64,000 bases of DNA. Source: Collinsella sp. (GTDB lineage Bacteria; Actinomycetota; Coriobacteriia; Coriobacteriales; Coriobacteriaceae). The notes below the pieces were generated by a model that worked only from the letters and a program-made list of their open reading frames with translations, searched no databases and was not told the DNA's origin. Made by a program: the position numbers and the translations under genes. The stretch is taken from positions 1-64,000 of the forward strand of contig DXLU01000007.1 in the NCBI GenBank assembly GCA_019414565.1, given 5' to 3'. Below are positions 1 through 8,411 of the stretch, piece by piece. Positions within the stretch are counted from its first letter, which is position 1; each line of letters starts with the position of its first letter.

Positions 1-27
1 GCCCTCGCGGCCTAGTCGCTATTTAGG

Positions 28-47
28 GCGTCCAAGATTTGGGACGC
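28..47. terminator. hairpin upstream of the first gene
   Basis: GCGTCC and GGACGC flank an 8-nt loop. It probably ends a transcription unit lying before the window. Bases 1-15 read GCC CTC GCG GCC TAG in frame and could be the last codons of that gene, but this cannot be confirmed. Confidence 0.35.
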
Positions 48-115
48 AGTTCAATTTGATCGGACGGGCTTCTTGGTGGGTATCATGGTTGGACGATCAT
101 AGGAGGTTTCCCTAC

Positions 116-883
116 ATGGAATTGTTTGAGCCAATTCTTCATTTCTTTGCACAACGATGGGTCCACAACATCATCTGGGCTGTCATCTTGGCGATAGGCA
201 CCGCCGTCGCCGCCAAGGTCGTATCCAAGACCCTGAACCATCTGCTTAACCGAGACGATAACCCGCTTCCGGCATCGAGTATCTTCATCAACATCGCGCG
301 CGCCGTCATCTGGATGATTGGCGGCAGCTTTATCCTCGACAACTGCTTTGGCATTAACGCAAACGCGCTCGTCGCCGCTCTTGGCGTCGGCGGCATCGCC
401 ATCTCGCTCGGCTTTCAGGACACGCTGTCGAACCTTATCGGCGGTATGCAGGTGACCTTTATGGGCATTATCAAACCCGGCGACAATATCGAGGTCGGCG
501 GCGTGTCGGGCGTGGTCCAAGACATCACCTGGCGCCACACGACCATCGAGGACGCCTGCGGGCAGACCATCATTGTGCCCAACTCCAACATCTCCAAGAA
601 CACGCTCGTACATCTGATGCCCTTTGGGCGCGTGGCCGTGCCCGTTGCCGTAAAGGACACGTCTAAGTGGGCTTCCCTTGACGCGCTGGCAGACGAGCTC
701 ACGAGCGCAACCAAAACGGCCGTCTCGCCCATCTCTGGCTTTGACAAGGAGCCGTACGTGCTCTTTAGCGAGATTGGCGACTTTGGCATTAAGGGCAAAA
801 TTATCTTTATCGTCAGCGACGATAGCACCACTTTTACGGCAGCCGACGCCTGCATTCGTGCCATCGCCCCCATCATCGCCTAA
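116..883 (+). CDS. MscS-family small-conductance mechanosensitive channel
   Basis: This 255-residue protein should be an inner-membrane channel that releases solutes on hypo-osmotic shock. About three hydrophobic segments occupy the first 110 residues. The third is Gly/Ala rich (ALVAALGVGGIAISLGFQD), as in the MscS pore helix. The conserved segment GDNIEVGG and the following beta domain (VVQDITWRHTTI, VPNSNISKN) match the MscS cytoplasmic region. The start at 116 is chosen because AGGAGG lies at 101-106. An upstream in-frame codon at 56 lacks such a site. The protein is about the minimal MscS length. The stop codon opens directly into a palindromic repeat. Confidence 0.9.
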   Translation: MELFEPILHFFAQRWVHNIIWAVILAIGTAVAAKVVSKTLNHLLNRDDNPLPASSIFINIARAVIWMIGGSFILDNCFGINANALVAALGVGGIAISLGFQDTLSNLIGGMQVTFMGIIKPGDNIEVGGVSGVVQDITWRHTTIEDACGQTIIVPNSNISKNTLVHLMPFGRVAVPVAVKDTSKWASLDALADELTSATKTAVSPISGFDKEPYVLFSEIGDFGIKGKIIFIVSDDSTTFTAADACIRAIAPIIA

Positions 884-921
884 ACCACCACAAAGGGGAC
901 AGGCACCTTTGTGGTGGTTTC
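881..921. repeat. stop-codon-abutting hairpin, GGGGACAGG type
   Basis: The TAA stop of the channel gene is immediately followed by ACCACCACAAA, then the core GGGGACAGGCACC, then TTTGTGGTGGTTT. The arms pair perfectly over 11 bp. It can act as a terminator hairpin. Related elements with the same core, also starting at a stop codon, lie near 3598, 29729, 55591, 58212 and 60472. Confidence 0.8.
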
Positions 922-976
922 GCATCGTGGTACCATGGTTCATATCGTTGTTTAAACGACTAAGGGAGTAGACACC

Positions 977-2893
977 ATGGAAGAGGCCTATCGTCAAGCA
1001 CGCAAGCGCGGCGAGCAGGGACGTCGACGCGCCATCAGCCAAAGCGAGCATCCATACCTTACGGACCTCGACAGTTTAGTTGCTCAGCTCCCCTTAGGTC
1101 AGCGAGAGAGCGTCGGCCTGCGGGATATTCCACTCGAAATGGTCGTCGGCACGGTCACCAAGGGCCGTCAGTCTGCCTTTTCGTGCAACTTTATGCCCCT
1201 GTTGCCATTTAGCACCGAGTTCGCCCGCAAGTGGTCCAACCTCTACGACATCCAGGTGACCGAGGGCTATCGCGACCCCATCATCGTCACCGAGTTCATG
1301 CATCGGTTCTACGTCCAGGAGGGCAACAAGCGCGTCAGTGTCCTCAAATTCCTGGACGCCCCGACGGTTTCGGCCAAGGTCACCCGCCTCTACCCCGGAA
1401 AATGGGATTCCGTCGAAAGCCGCCTCTATGGCGAGTTCTGCGCGTTTTGGCGCGTCTGCCCCCTATACGAGATCGAGTTCTCGCGCGAGGGAAGCTACGA
1501 GACGCTCGCCAAGATGCTCGGTCAGGACCTTGTCGAAAAATGGCCGCAGAAAAAGGTCGACTACCTGCGCCACACCTTCCTACTCTTTAAGCGCGCCTAC
1601 CTGCGCGCCGGCGGCGACCACCTGGACATTACGCCCGCCGACGCCATGCTCGTCTACCTCAATGTGTACAACCAAGACCGTCTACTGGATACGCCGACGG
1701 ATATCGTCGTAAACCGCCTGTGCAAGATTTGGCGCGAGCTGGTCATTGCCGGCAAAAATGACGAGGACAAGGTCGATCTTGTCGAAGCGCCGAGCGTCGA
1801 TGAGGAAGAGGCGCCCGCCAAGTCCACCTCCGGCGTGCTCAACTTCTTTATGGGCAAGACCGTCTACTCGGCGGCCAACCCCCTGCGCATCGCCTTTATC
1901 CATGAGTTCCCCTGTGCGACATCGAGCTGGGACAGCCTGCATGATCAAGGGCGCCAATATCTTGACGAGCACTTTGGCGGCATCGTGCGCACCGAGGCGT
2001 TTGAGGACTGCCACGATCCGGACGTGTTCTACGCCGCCGTGGAAACGGCTGTCAAACATGGAGACAACGTCATCTTCTCGACCTCGCATCGCCTGATGGA
2101 ATACACGCTCAGGGCGGCCGTTGAGTATCCCCAGGTTCGGTTCCTCAACTGCTCCATCGGCCTTCCCCACCAAAGCGTGCGCTCGTATTTTGGAAAGATG
2201 TACGAGGCAAAGTTTCTGCTGGGCGCCCTTGCGGCCAGCATGGCGGACAACCATCGCATTGGCTACCACGCGTCGGTCTTTGCGTCGGGCGCGCTTAGCG
2301 AGATCAACGCCTTTGCGATTGGCGCCTCGCTGCTCGACCCCCGCGCGCAAATTATCCTGACCTGGGGCGATGTGCCCGCCGGAGGCCTTGCCGAGGCCAT
2401 GTGCCGCGAAGGCGTGAGCGTCATGACCGGCGCTGACATGTCAAAGTCGCTCGTAGACCCTACGGCCTACGGACTCCACCGCCTGGTCGATGGCAAGGTC
2501 GTCGGCATCGCCATGCCGGTCTGGAACTGGGGCCGATACTACGAGCTTATCGTGCGAAGCCTGCTGCATGGCACCTGGGATGAGACCAGTGACGACAGCC
2601 AGGTTCGCGCCGTCAACTACTGGTATGGCATGAGCTCGGGCGTCATCGACATTCGCTACGCTCCGGGCCTGCCCTATCAGACGCGCAAACTGGTGCAGCT
2701 GCTCCGCAATGGCATCGTCGAGGGCTCCATCAATCCATTTGGCGGCGAGCTTCATAGCCAAGACGGCGTGGTGCAGATCGAGGGCTTTCCCCCACTGCCG
2801 AGCGCGCAGATTGTCGAGATGAATTGGCTGGCGGACAACGTGGTAGGCACCATTCCGCAGCTCGACGATGAGCCGGGAGTTACCGCCCTATGA
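977..2893 (+). CDS. cytosolic BMP-type ligand-binding protein with ParB-like N-terminus
   Basis: The product has 638 residues and no signal peptide or membrane segment. The N-terminal part (about residues 40-110) has a ParB/Srx-like stretch, FYVQEGNKRVSVLKFLDA. The region from about residue 303 resembles the basic membrane protein (PnrA/Med) periplasmic-binding fold: it starts NPLRIAFIHEF and contains SWDSLHDQGRQ and later YEAKFLLGALAA. In this family such domains bind nucleosides. A cytosolic copy fused to a ParB-like domain more likely senses a ligand than serves an ABC transporter, and no transporter genes are adjacent. It has a RBS AAGGGAGT before the ATG and overlaps the next gene by four bases (ATGA). 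The function is unknown. Confidence 0.7.
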   Translation: MEEAYRQARKRGEQGRRRAISQSEHPYLTDLDSLVAQLPLGQRESVGLRDIPLEMVVGTVTKGRQSAFSCNFMPLLPFSTEFARKWSNLYDIQVTEGYRDPIIVTEFMHRFYVQEGNKRVSVLKFLDAPTVSAKVTRLYPGKWDSVESRLYGEFCAFWRVCPLYEIEFSREGSYETLAKMLGQDLVEKWPQKKVDYLRHTFLLFKRAYLRAGGDHLDITPADAMLVYLNVYNQDRLLDTPTDIVVNRLCKIWRELVIAGKNDEDKVDLVEAPSVDEEEAPAKSTSGVLNFFMGKTVYSAANPLRIAFIHEFPCATSSWDSLHDQGRQYLDEHFGGIVRTEAFEDCHDPDVFYAAVETAVKHGDNVIFSTSHRLMEYTLRAAVEYPQVRFLNCSIGLPHQSVRSYFGKMYEAKFLLGALAASMADNHRIGYHASVFASGALSEINAFAIGASLLDPRAQIILTWGDVPAGGLAEAMCREGVSVMTGADMSKSLVDPTAYGLHRLVDGKVVGIAMPVWNWGRYYELIVRSLLHGTWDETSDDSQVRAVNYWYGMSSGVIDIRYAPGLPYQTRKLVQLLRNGIVEGSINPFGGELHSQDGVVQIEGFPPLPSAQIVEMNWLADNVVGTIPQLDDEPGVTAL

Positions 2894-3600
2894 AGATCCT
2901 TGCCATAGCAGATACCGAAGAACGATGCCTTTGGGAGTGCTTTCGCAAGGAGCGCTTTGAGGGTGTCGACCTGATTCTGTCTGCCGGCGATCTGGACCCG
3001 GACTATCTTGAGTTTTTGGTCACCGTCATCAACAAACCGCTCATCTACGTGCGCGGCAATCACGACGACCGCTACGCACGTCATGCACCGGGCGGATGTA
3101 TCTGCGCGGAAGACAGCGTGTACACGTACCGAGGGATTCGCATTGCGGGCCTTGGCGGGTCCATGCGTTATCGCGACGGCGCCAACATGTACACCGAACG
3201 CGAGATGTCCAAGCGCATGCGCAAGCTGTCGCGTAAGGTTAGGATGGTCGGCGGGTGCGACATTCTGCTTACCCATGCACCCGCCGCCGGTATGGGTGAT
3301 CTGGACGATCTGCCGCATCGAGGGTTTGAGTGCTTTAACACGGCGCTTGAGTCCTGGGGGGCCGACTACATGGTGCATGGGCATGTACATCGAAGCTACG
3401 GTAACGATTTTCAGCGCGAGCGGCAGCATGTGTGTGGAACGACGATCATCAACGCCTGCGGCTATACGCAGTTTGAGCTGGACGAAGCGCGCTACCCCAT
3501 CCGTGGCTGGCAGGCAGCCTGGCTCAACTCGCAAACCATGCGCCGCGAGCTCAAACGCCACGAGGCCATCGAGTCCTCAACAGCCAGAACACCCTGGTAA
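2890..3600 (+). CDS. calcineurin-like metallophosphoesterase
   Basis: The 236-residue protein has the binuclear metal motifs AGDLD (about residue 32), RGNHDDRY (about 55), LTHAPAAG and GHVHRSYG. The first motif, normally D-x-H, reads ADTEE, so the usual first histidine is missing. This is a family variation or altered metal site. The start overlaps the stop of the BMP/ParB-like gene, so the two are translationally coupled and probably work together. The substrate is not evident. The stop TAA leads directly into another GGGGACAGG-type hairpin. Confidence 0.85.
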   Translation: MKILAIADTEERCLWECFRKERFEGVDLILSAGDLDPDYLEFLVTVINKPLIYVRGNHDDRYARHAPGGCICAEDSVYTYRGIRIAGLGGSMRYRDGANMYTEREMSKRMRKLSRKVRMVGGCDILLTHAPAAGMGDLDDLPHRGFECFNTALESWGADYMVHGHVHRSYGNDFQRERQHVCGTTIINACGYTQFELDEARYPIRGWQAAWLNSQTMRRELKRHEAIESSTARTPW

Positions 3601-3637
3601 CCAACACGAAGGTGCCTGTCCCCTTTGAGGTGGTTTT
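3598..3637. repeat. stop-codon-abutting hairpin, degenerate copy
   Basis: TAACCAACACGAA, then the core GGTGCCTGTCCCC, then TTTGAGGTGGTTTT. The core is the reverse complement of the one at 894-906 and the arms are imperfect. The element again begins at a stop codon. Confidence 0.7.
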
Positions 3638-3649
3638 GACGCGATAGCA

Positions 3650-3686
3650 AGAAACCCGGTCCTGCACGAGGCAGAACCGGGTTTCT
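3650..3686. terminator. bidirectional terminator between phosphoesterase and rplA
   Basis: The stem AGAAACCCGGT / ACCGGGTTTCT is 11 bp and is followed by T-rich sequence on both strands. It lies between convergent genes and most likely ends the rplK-rplA transcript as well. Confidence 0.85.
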
Positions 3687-3723
3687 TTAGCAATGCTTGC
3701 TTTGCTCAGGCAGTAACTAAAAG

Positions 3724-4431
3724 TTACTCAGCCAGGAAGTCGCGCTGGACAGCGGGATCGACCTTGACGCCAGGGCCCATGGTGGAAGACACGGAGATGG
3801 ACTTGACGTACTTGCCCTTAGCAGAAGAGGGCTTGACGCGCAGGATCTCGGTGTACAGGGCAGCGTAGTTCTCAACAAGCTGCTGCTCAGAGAAGGACTT
3901 CTTGCCCAGGGGCACGTGGCAGATGCCGTAACGGTCGGCGCGGTACTCAACGCGGCCAGCCTTGAGCTCGGAGACCATCTTGGCGACGTCCATGGTCACG
4001 GTGCCGAGCTTGGGGTTCGGCATGAGGCCACGGGGACCGAGGATCTTACCAATGCGGCCAACCTTGGCCATCATGTTCGGCGTAGCGATAGCAGCGTCGA
4101 AGTTGATCTCGCCCTTCTGGATCTGGGCGACGAGCTCGTCGGAACCGATGATGTCGGCGCCGGCAGCCTCGGCCTCGCGGGCCTTCTCGCCCTCGGCGAA
4201 GACAGCAACACGAACGGTCTTGCCGGTGCCGTGAGGCAGGGAGATGGAACCACGGATGTTCTGGTCAGCCTTACGAGTATCGATGCCCAGACGGAAGTGG
4301 GCCTCGACGGTCTCGTCGAACTTGGCGGTGTCGAGCTCCTTGATGAGCTTGGCAGCCTGAAGGGGGGTGTAGAGCGTGGCGCGGTCGATCTTCTCGGCAG
4401 CGGCGTTATAGCTCTTACCATGCTTAGCCAT
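3724..4431 (-). CDS. rplA: 50S ribosomal protein L1
   Basis: The 235-residue protein binds 23S rRNA at the L1 stalk. Its sequence is recognisable throughout ([45 protein letters not shown]). The start at 4431 is preferred over an in-frame ATG at 4437 because AGGAGG is eight bases from the former and only two from the latter. It follows rplK. The rplJ-rplL-rpoBC genes that usually come next are absent: a terminator and convergent genes follow instead. Confidence 0.97.
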   Translation of the reverse strand: MAKHGKSYNAAAEKIDRATLYTPLQAAKLIKELDTAKFDETVEAHFRLGIDTRKADQNIRGSISLPHGTGKTVRVAVFAEGEKAREAEAAGADIIGSDELVAQIQKGEINFDAAIATPNMMAKVGRIGKILGPRGLMPNPKLGTVTMDVAKMVSELKAGRVEYRADRYGICHVPLGKKSFSEQQLVENYAALYTEILRVKPSSAKGKYVKSISVSSTMGPGVKVDPAVQRDFLAE

Positions 4432-4548
4432 GTGCATTACCTCCTGTGGTTAAACGGGCGTGAGCCCTCCCACATCGTATCGTGTGCCCTATTGCACACA
4501 TATAACGGTCGCCCCGGTCGGAGCACCCGTCATTACCTAAAGAAATCG

Positions 4549-4977
4549 CTACTCAGCGATGGTGACGCCCATGGAACGGGCGGTACCGGCGATGATCTTC
4601 TTGGCGGCGTCAATGTCGTTGGCATTGAGGTCCGGCATCTTGATCTCGGCGATCTTGGTGAGCTGCTCCTGAGAGAGCTGACCAACCTTGTCGGCCTGGG
4701 GCTTAGCGGAACCAGACTTGAGGTTCAGCTCCTTCTTGATGAGGTGAGCCGCCGGCGGGGTCTTGGTGATGAAGGAGAAGGACTTGTCCTCGTAGACAGA
4801 GATCTCAACGGGGATGATGTCGCCCTTCTTGTCCTGCGTCTCGGCGTTAAAGGCCTGGCAGAACTGCATGATGTTCACGCCAGCAGCGCCCAGGGCGGGG
4901 CCGACGGGAGGAGCGGGGTTAGCTGCACCAGCAGGAATCTGGAGCTTAATGACGTTGGCAACCTTCTTCTCAGCCAT
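4549..4977 (-). CDS. rplK: 50S ribosomal protein L11
   Basis: The 142-residue protein is a component of the GTPase-associated centre. It has the typical N-terminus [19 protein letters not shown] followed by PVGPALG, and the C-terminal segment TARSMGV. The start at 4977 is used because GAAAGGA abuts the alternative ATG at 4983 and has normal spacing to 4977. About 117 bp separate it from rplA. That spacer can form small hairpins and could hold an L1 autoregulatory site, but no specific match was recognised. Confidence 0.97.
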   Translation of the reverse strand: MAEKKVANVIKLQIPAGAANPAPPVGPALGAAGVNIMQFCQAFNAETQDKKGDIIPVEISVYEDKSFSFITKTPPAAHLIKKELNLKSGSAKPQADKVGQLSQEQLTKIAEIKMPDLNANDIDAAKKIIAGTARSMGVTIAE

Positions 4978-5097
4978 GGTCATTCCTTTCGAATCACGAG
5001 TGTGAAGTACTTGCTATATCGTAAGCACGCACGTGTTAGAAGCACTCCTGAGATGAGCAGTCACAGAAGAAGCACGCTCGCGCGAACGGACGAAAAC

Positions 5098-5634
5098 TTA
5101 AGCGATGACAGCGACCTGGTTAAAGTCGAGCTCGACCGGCGTCTCGCGGCCAAAGATCATCAGCGTGACCTTGAGCTTGCCAGCCTCGGTGTTAACCTCG
5201 GAGACCTTGCCATCAAAGTCGGTAAGCGGGCCATCGGTGACGCGGACGGACGTGCCGACCTGAATATCAACCGAGGTACGCTTGGGCGAATCGCCCTTAC
5301 CGGGACGACGAGTCATCTTGTTGTACTCGTCACGGGAAAGCGGAGAGGGCTTGCCGTTGCCGCCTAGGAAACCGGTGACGCCGGGCGTGTTGCGAACACA
5401 CGTCCACGCATCGTCATCCATCTCCATGCGGACCAGGACATAACCCGGGAAGATCTTGGAATCCTTGGTCTCGCGCTTGCCACCCTCTTTAATCTCGGTG
5501 ACACGCTCCATAGGAATCTCGATATCAAAGATACGATCCTGCATGCCCATAGTCTCGATGCGATGCTCGAGATCGGACTTAACGCGGTTCTCGTATCCAG
5601 AGTAAGTGTGAACGACGTACCAACGCTTAGACAT
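5098..5634 (-). CDS. nusG: transcription elongation/antitermination factor NusG
   Basis: The 178-residue protein has the NGN domain (KRWYVVHTYSGYENRVKSDL, FPGYVLVRM, NTPGVTGFLG) and a C-terminal KOW domain (VRVTDGPLTDFDGKVSEV). It binds RNA polymerase and couples it to Rho or ribosomes. It starts four bases after the secE stop, with RBS GAGGGG, in the conserved secE-nusG-rplK-rplA order. Confidence 0.97.
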   Translation of the reverse strand: MSKRWYVVHTYSGYENRVKSDLEHRIETMGMQDRIFDIEIPMERVTEIKEGGKRETKDSKIFPGYVLVRMEMDDDAWTCVRNTPGVTGFLGGNGKPSPLSRDEYNKMTRRPGKGDSPKRTSVDIQVGTSVRVTDGPLTDFDGKVSEVNTEAGKLKVTLMIFGRETPVELDFNQVAVIA

Positions 5635-5637
5635 GGT

Positions 5638-5976
5638 TTAGCCCCTCAATCCAGAGAACAGAGCAAGAGCCTCGCCAAAGCCAGCATCGAGCAGAGCGAT
5701 GACGACGCCGACGACGATCAGAGAAGCGCAAACGACGACAGAGTAGTTCACGAGCTCCTTCTTATCGGGCCACGTGACACGCTTCATCTCGGACTTCACC
5801 GAAGCGAAATACTTCTTGGTGCGGGCGAAGAAACCAGGCTTCTCGTTCTTCTTAGACTTCGCAGCCTTCTCGCTCTTCTTGGCAACGGCCTTCTTGGCCT
5901 CAACCTTGGAGTTGGCGGCAGCGTTGTTGGCAGGCGCCTGCTGCTGTGCCTTCTTCTTGTTCTTCTTGTTGGCCAT
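5638..5976 (-). CDS. secE: preprotein translocase subunit SecE
   Basis: The 112-residue single-spanning subunit of SecYEG has a lysine/alanine-rich N-terminal extension of about 50 residues. It is followed by the conserved amphipathic segment VKSEMKRVTWPDKKELVNY and one membrane helix. The extension is longer than in minimal SecE. The RBS is GGAGGT. It lies between tRNA-Trp and nusG. Confidence 0.95.
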   Translation of the reverse strand: MANKKNKKKAQQQAPANNAAANSKVEAKKAVAKKSEKAAKSKKNEKPGFFARTKKYFASVKSEMKRVTWPDKKELVNYSVVVCASLIVVGVVIALLDAGFGEALALFSGLRG

Positions 5977-6052
5977 TTGGGTTACCTCCGCGCAATGCGC
6001 TTATACATGAGTAAACCGTAAGCCCCCAAGTGGGAGCTTACGGAATAATGAC

Positions 6053-6128
6053 TGGCACGCCAGGAAGGACTCGAACCCTCAACACTCGGTTTTGGAGACC
6101 GATGCTCTACCAATTGAACTACTGGCGT
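6053..6128 (-). tRNA. tRNA-Trp (CCA)
   Basis: The acceptor ACGCCAG pairs with CTGGCGT. The anticodon loop is CTCCAAA and the T-loop is TTCGAGT. CCA is encoded. It lies between rpmG and secE, a common position in this cluster. Confidence 0.96.
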
Positions 6129-6141
6129 ATATGACTAGAGA

Positions 6142-6291
6142 CTAGCGAGTCTCTTTGTGCAGCGTGTGATGACGGCACCAGGGGCAATACTTCTTGATCT
6201 CCATACGATCAGGCATGGTCGACTTGTTCTTGGTGGTCGTATAGTTGCGGCGCTTGCACTCAGTGCACGCAAGAGTAACTAGAGTACGCAT
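6142..6291 (-). CDS. rpmG: 50S ribosomal protein L33
   Basis: This short 49-residue gene translates to [17 protein letters not shown]..., with zinc-binding CTEC near residue 9 and CPWC near residue 36. That is the zinc-containing L33 form. It ends at TAG just before tRNA-Trp, as in the usual rpmG-secE-nusG cluster. Confidence 0.95.
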   Translation of the reverse strand: MRTLVTLACTECKRRNYTTTKNKSTMPDRMEIKKYCPWCRHHTLHKETR

Positions 6292-6336
6292 GTATCCTGA
6301 ACCTTTCATTTCCGCCCCGTACGGGCACGAGTTGTT

Positions 6337-6366
6337 ACTTTATCAGCTCCATGTAAGTGCTGTCAA
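6337..6366 (-). promoter_or_regulatory. sigma-70-type promoter for rpmG-tRNA-Trp-secE-nusG
   Basis: A consensus -35 TTGACA (plus 6361-6366) is followed, after 18 bp, by TAAAGT (plus 6337-6342), about 45 bases before the rpmG start. The sequence just upstream of the -35 (GAGGTTTTC) is shared with the tRNA-Tyr promoter at 8192. Confidence 0.7.
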
Positions 6367-6511
6367 TGAAAACCTCGAGTCAATTGGTTCTCGGTGGATC
6401 CATTCATATTTGGAACACATCAATGAAGCCATCGAGATCTAATCGACGGTGCATCCAGGACCATTATCGATCCTCTCGACACCAGCAACGGCTCAATATC
6501 CATTGCAGAAA

Positions 6512-6543
6512 AGAACCCGGCACCCATATAAGTGCCGGGTTCT
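6512..6543 (-). terminator. tuf terminator
   Basis: A 12-bp stem AGAACCCGGCAC / GTGCCGGGTTCT with a 7-9 nt loop is followed on the minus strand by TTTT. It lies 28 bp after the tuf stop. Confidence 0.9.
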
Positions 6544-6570
6544 CTAAGTCAGCTATATCAAAGAGCTAAT

Positions 6571-7761
6571 TTACTCAATGATCGTGGAGACGATGCCCGA
6601 ACCGACGGTGTGGCCACCCTCGCGGATAGCGAAGCGCAGGCCCTCCTCCATGGCGATCGGGTGGATGAGGTCGCCCTCGATGGTGATATGGTCACCAGGC
6701 ATAGCCATCTCGGTGCCCTCGGGGAGCTTGACCGTACCGGTAACGTCGGTGGTACGGAAGTAGAACTGAGGACGATAACCATCGAAGAACGGGGTGTGAC
6801 GGCCGCCCTCCTCCTTGGTCAGAACGTAGATCTCGCCGGTGAACTTGGTGTGCGGGGTAACCGAACCGGGCTTGCAGAGAACCTGGCCGCGCTCGATGTC
6901 CTCACGCTTGATGCCACGGAGCAGCAGACCGACGTTGTCGCCAGCCTCGCAGAAGTCCATGGACTTACGGAACATCTCGATACCGGTAACGACGGTGTTC
7001 TGGGTATCCTTGATGCCGACGATCTCGACGGGCTCGTTGAGCTTGAGCTCACCGCGCTCGACACGGCCGGTAGCAACGGTACCACGGCCGGAGATGGTCA
7101 TAACGTCCTCAACGGCCATCAGGAACGGGAGGTCGTTGTTACGAGCAGGCGTCGGGATGTACTCGTCGACAGCGTTCATGAGCTCGCGAATGGCGTCCAT
7201 CCACTTGGCGTCGCCCTCGAGAGCGCCCAAAGCGGAACCACGGATGACGGGGATGTCGTCGCCGGGGAAATCGTACTCGGAGAGGAGCTCACGGGTCTCC
7301 ATCTCGACGAGGTCGATGAGCTCGTCATCGTCAACCATGTCGCACTTGTTCAGGAAGACGACGATGTAGGGAACGCCGACCTGACGGGCGAGCAGGATGT
7401 GCTCGCGAGTCTGAGCCATGGGGCCGTCGGTAGCAGCGATGACCAGGATAGCGCCGTCCATCTGAGCAGCGCCGGAGATCATGTTCTTGACGTAGTCAGC
7501 GTGGCCCGGGCAGTCAACGTGAGCGTAGTGACGGGAAGCGGTCTCGTACTCGACGTGGGAGACGGAGATCGTAATGCCGCGCTCGCGCTCCTCGGGAGCC
7601 TTGTCGATGTTCTCGAACGCAGTGAAGTCAGCCTTGCAGCCCTCGGTCTCGGAGAGAACCTTGGTGATGGCAGCGGTCAGCGTGGTCTTGCCGTGGTCGA
7701 CGTGACCAATGGTGCCGATGTTAACATGCGGCTTAGTGCGCTCAAACTTCTCTTTGGCCAT
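6571..7761 (-). CDS. tuf: translation elongation factor Tu
   Basis: The 396-residue GTPase delivers aminoacyl-tRNA to the ribosome. The G motifs are visible: [10 protein letters not shown] near residue 19, DCPGHADYV near 82 and NKCDMV near 137. Domain II/III sequence continues to the normal end VSTIIE. The RBS is GAGGAGGG. It follows a tRNA-Tyr-Thr-Met cluster and stands upstream of rpmG-secE-nusG, an insertion relative to the Bacillus order. Confidence 0.98.
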   Translation of the reverse strand: MAKEKFERTKPHVNIGTIGHVDHGKTTLTAAITKVLSETEGCKADFTAFENIDKAPEERERGITISVSHVEYETASRHYAHVDCPGHADYVKNMISGAAQMDGAILVIAATDGPMAQTREHILLARQVGVPYIVVFLNKCDMVDDDELIDLVEMETRELLSEYDFPGDDIPVIRGSALGALEGDAKWMDAIRELMNAVDEYIPTPARNNDLPFLMAVEDVMTISGRGTVATGRVERGELKLNEPVEIVGIKDTQNTVVTGIEMFRKSMDFCEAGDNVGLLLRGIKREDIERGQVLCKPGSVTPHTKFTGEIYVLTKEEGGRHTPFFDGYRPQFYFRTTDVTGTVKLPEGTEMAMPGDHITIEGDLIHPIAMEEGLRFAIREGGHTVGSGIVSTIIE

Positions 7762-7815
7762 AAAGCCCTCCTCTTAACAGGTCGTCCCCGGACGGGACTT
7801 TGCCTTTATACCATA

Positions 7816-7846
7816 GTGGCCTCTCAACATACTATTGAGAAGCCAC
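7816..7846. terminator. hairpin between tRNA-Met and tuf
   Basis: GTGGCCTCTCAA and TTGAGAAGCCAC pair over 12 positions with one wobble. No T-run follows on the minus strand, so it may be an attenuating or processing hairpin rather than a full terminator. Confidence 0.5.
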
Positions 7847-7857
7847 CGTGTTACCTA

Positions 7858-7934
7858 TGGTAGCGGTGACTGGATTCGAACCAGTGACGCCACGGGTATG
7901 AACCGTGTGCTCTAACCAACTGAGCTACACCGCC
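7858..7934 (-). tRNA. tRNA-Met (CAT), elongator type
   Basis: The acceptor GGCGGTG pairs with CACCGCT with a terminal wobble. The anticodon stem-loop is CACGGTTCATACCGTG. CCA is encoded. A tRNA-Ile2 with modified CAT cannot be excluded by eye. Confidence 0.9.
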
Positions 7935-7937
7935 GGA

Positions 7938-8013
7938 TGGAGCCTGCAACCAGACTTGAACTGGTGACCTCTTCGTTACCAACGAAGTGCTCTACCGACT
8001 GAGCTATACAGGC
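7938..8013 (-). tRNA. tRNA-Thr (GGT)
   Basis: The anticodon stem-loop CTTCGTTGGTAACGAAG, acceptor GCCTGTA / TGCAGGC and encoded CCA are visible. It is separated by three bases from tRNA-Met. Confidence 0.95.
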
Positions 8014-8023
8014 ACTTGACGGG

Positions 8024-8105
8024 TGGGAGCTATAGGATTCGAACCTATGTAGGCAGAGCCAACGGGTTTACAGCCCGTCCCCATTAACCACTCGGGCAAA
8101 CTCCC
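8024..8105 (-). tRNA. tRNA-Tyr (GTA)
   Basis: This class II tRNA with a long variable arm has anticodon loop CTGTAAA and acceptor GGGAGTT / AGCTCCC. The genomic 3' end reads ACCC, so CCA is not exactly encoded. It is the first gene of the tRNA-Tyr-Thr-Met-tuf series. Confidence 0.93.
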
Positions 8106-8167
8106 AATCGTTCAAGTATCCGCAGGTCCTTTGGTCTTTTGGACCGCCGCCCCCGCGAACGAAAAAG

Positions 8168-8197
8168 ATAATACGATGCAACCTTGGGGGCTGTCAA
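8168..8197 (-). promoter_or_regulatory. strong promoter for the tRNA-Tyr-Thr-Met(-tuf) unit
   Basis: TTGACA (plus 8192-8197), an 18-bp spacer, then TATTAT (plus 8168-8173), about 63 bp before tRNA-Tyr. The upstream flank GAGGTTTTCGTTGACAGC matches the rpmG promoter flank with one difference. Confidence 0.75.
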
Positions 8198-8411
8198 CGA
8201 AAACCTCTAGATACACGGTTCCGGGCGTATCTATATAGCCGTGACCTGCGGTTTTATTGAGTTTGGATATGAAGGACGGTGGTTTTGGATACAGAGGTGA
8301 CATTTCCCAAGGTAACACTTTGGCGTAGTGGAGTACACCTTCAGGATCGAACTTCGATAACAGCCTATTTGCACCTATATATAGGTCGAGATCGGGCTTC
8401 CGTGGCAGATT

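Noticed and set aside
1..15. 3' end of an upstream gene (last codons then TAG)
   Set aside because: Only four sense codons would be visible, which is too little to call a gene, although the following hairpin is consistent with one ending here.
83..1051. A 322-codon minus-strand frame overlapping the MscS channel gene
   Set aside because: It has no recognisable domain and is antisense to a clear MscS protein.
4432..4548. L1-binding autoregulatory site between rplK and rplA
   Set aside because: Hairpins are possible, but no match to the 23S rRNA-mimic consensus could be identified by eye.
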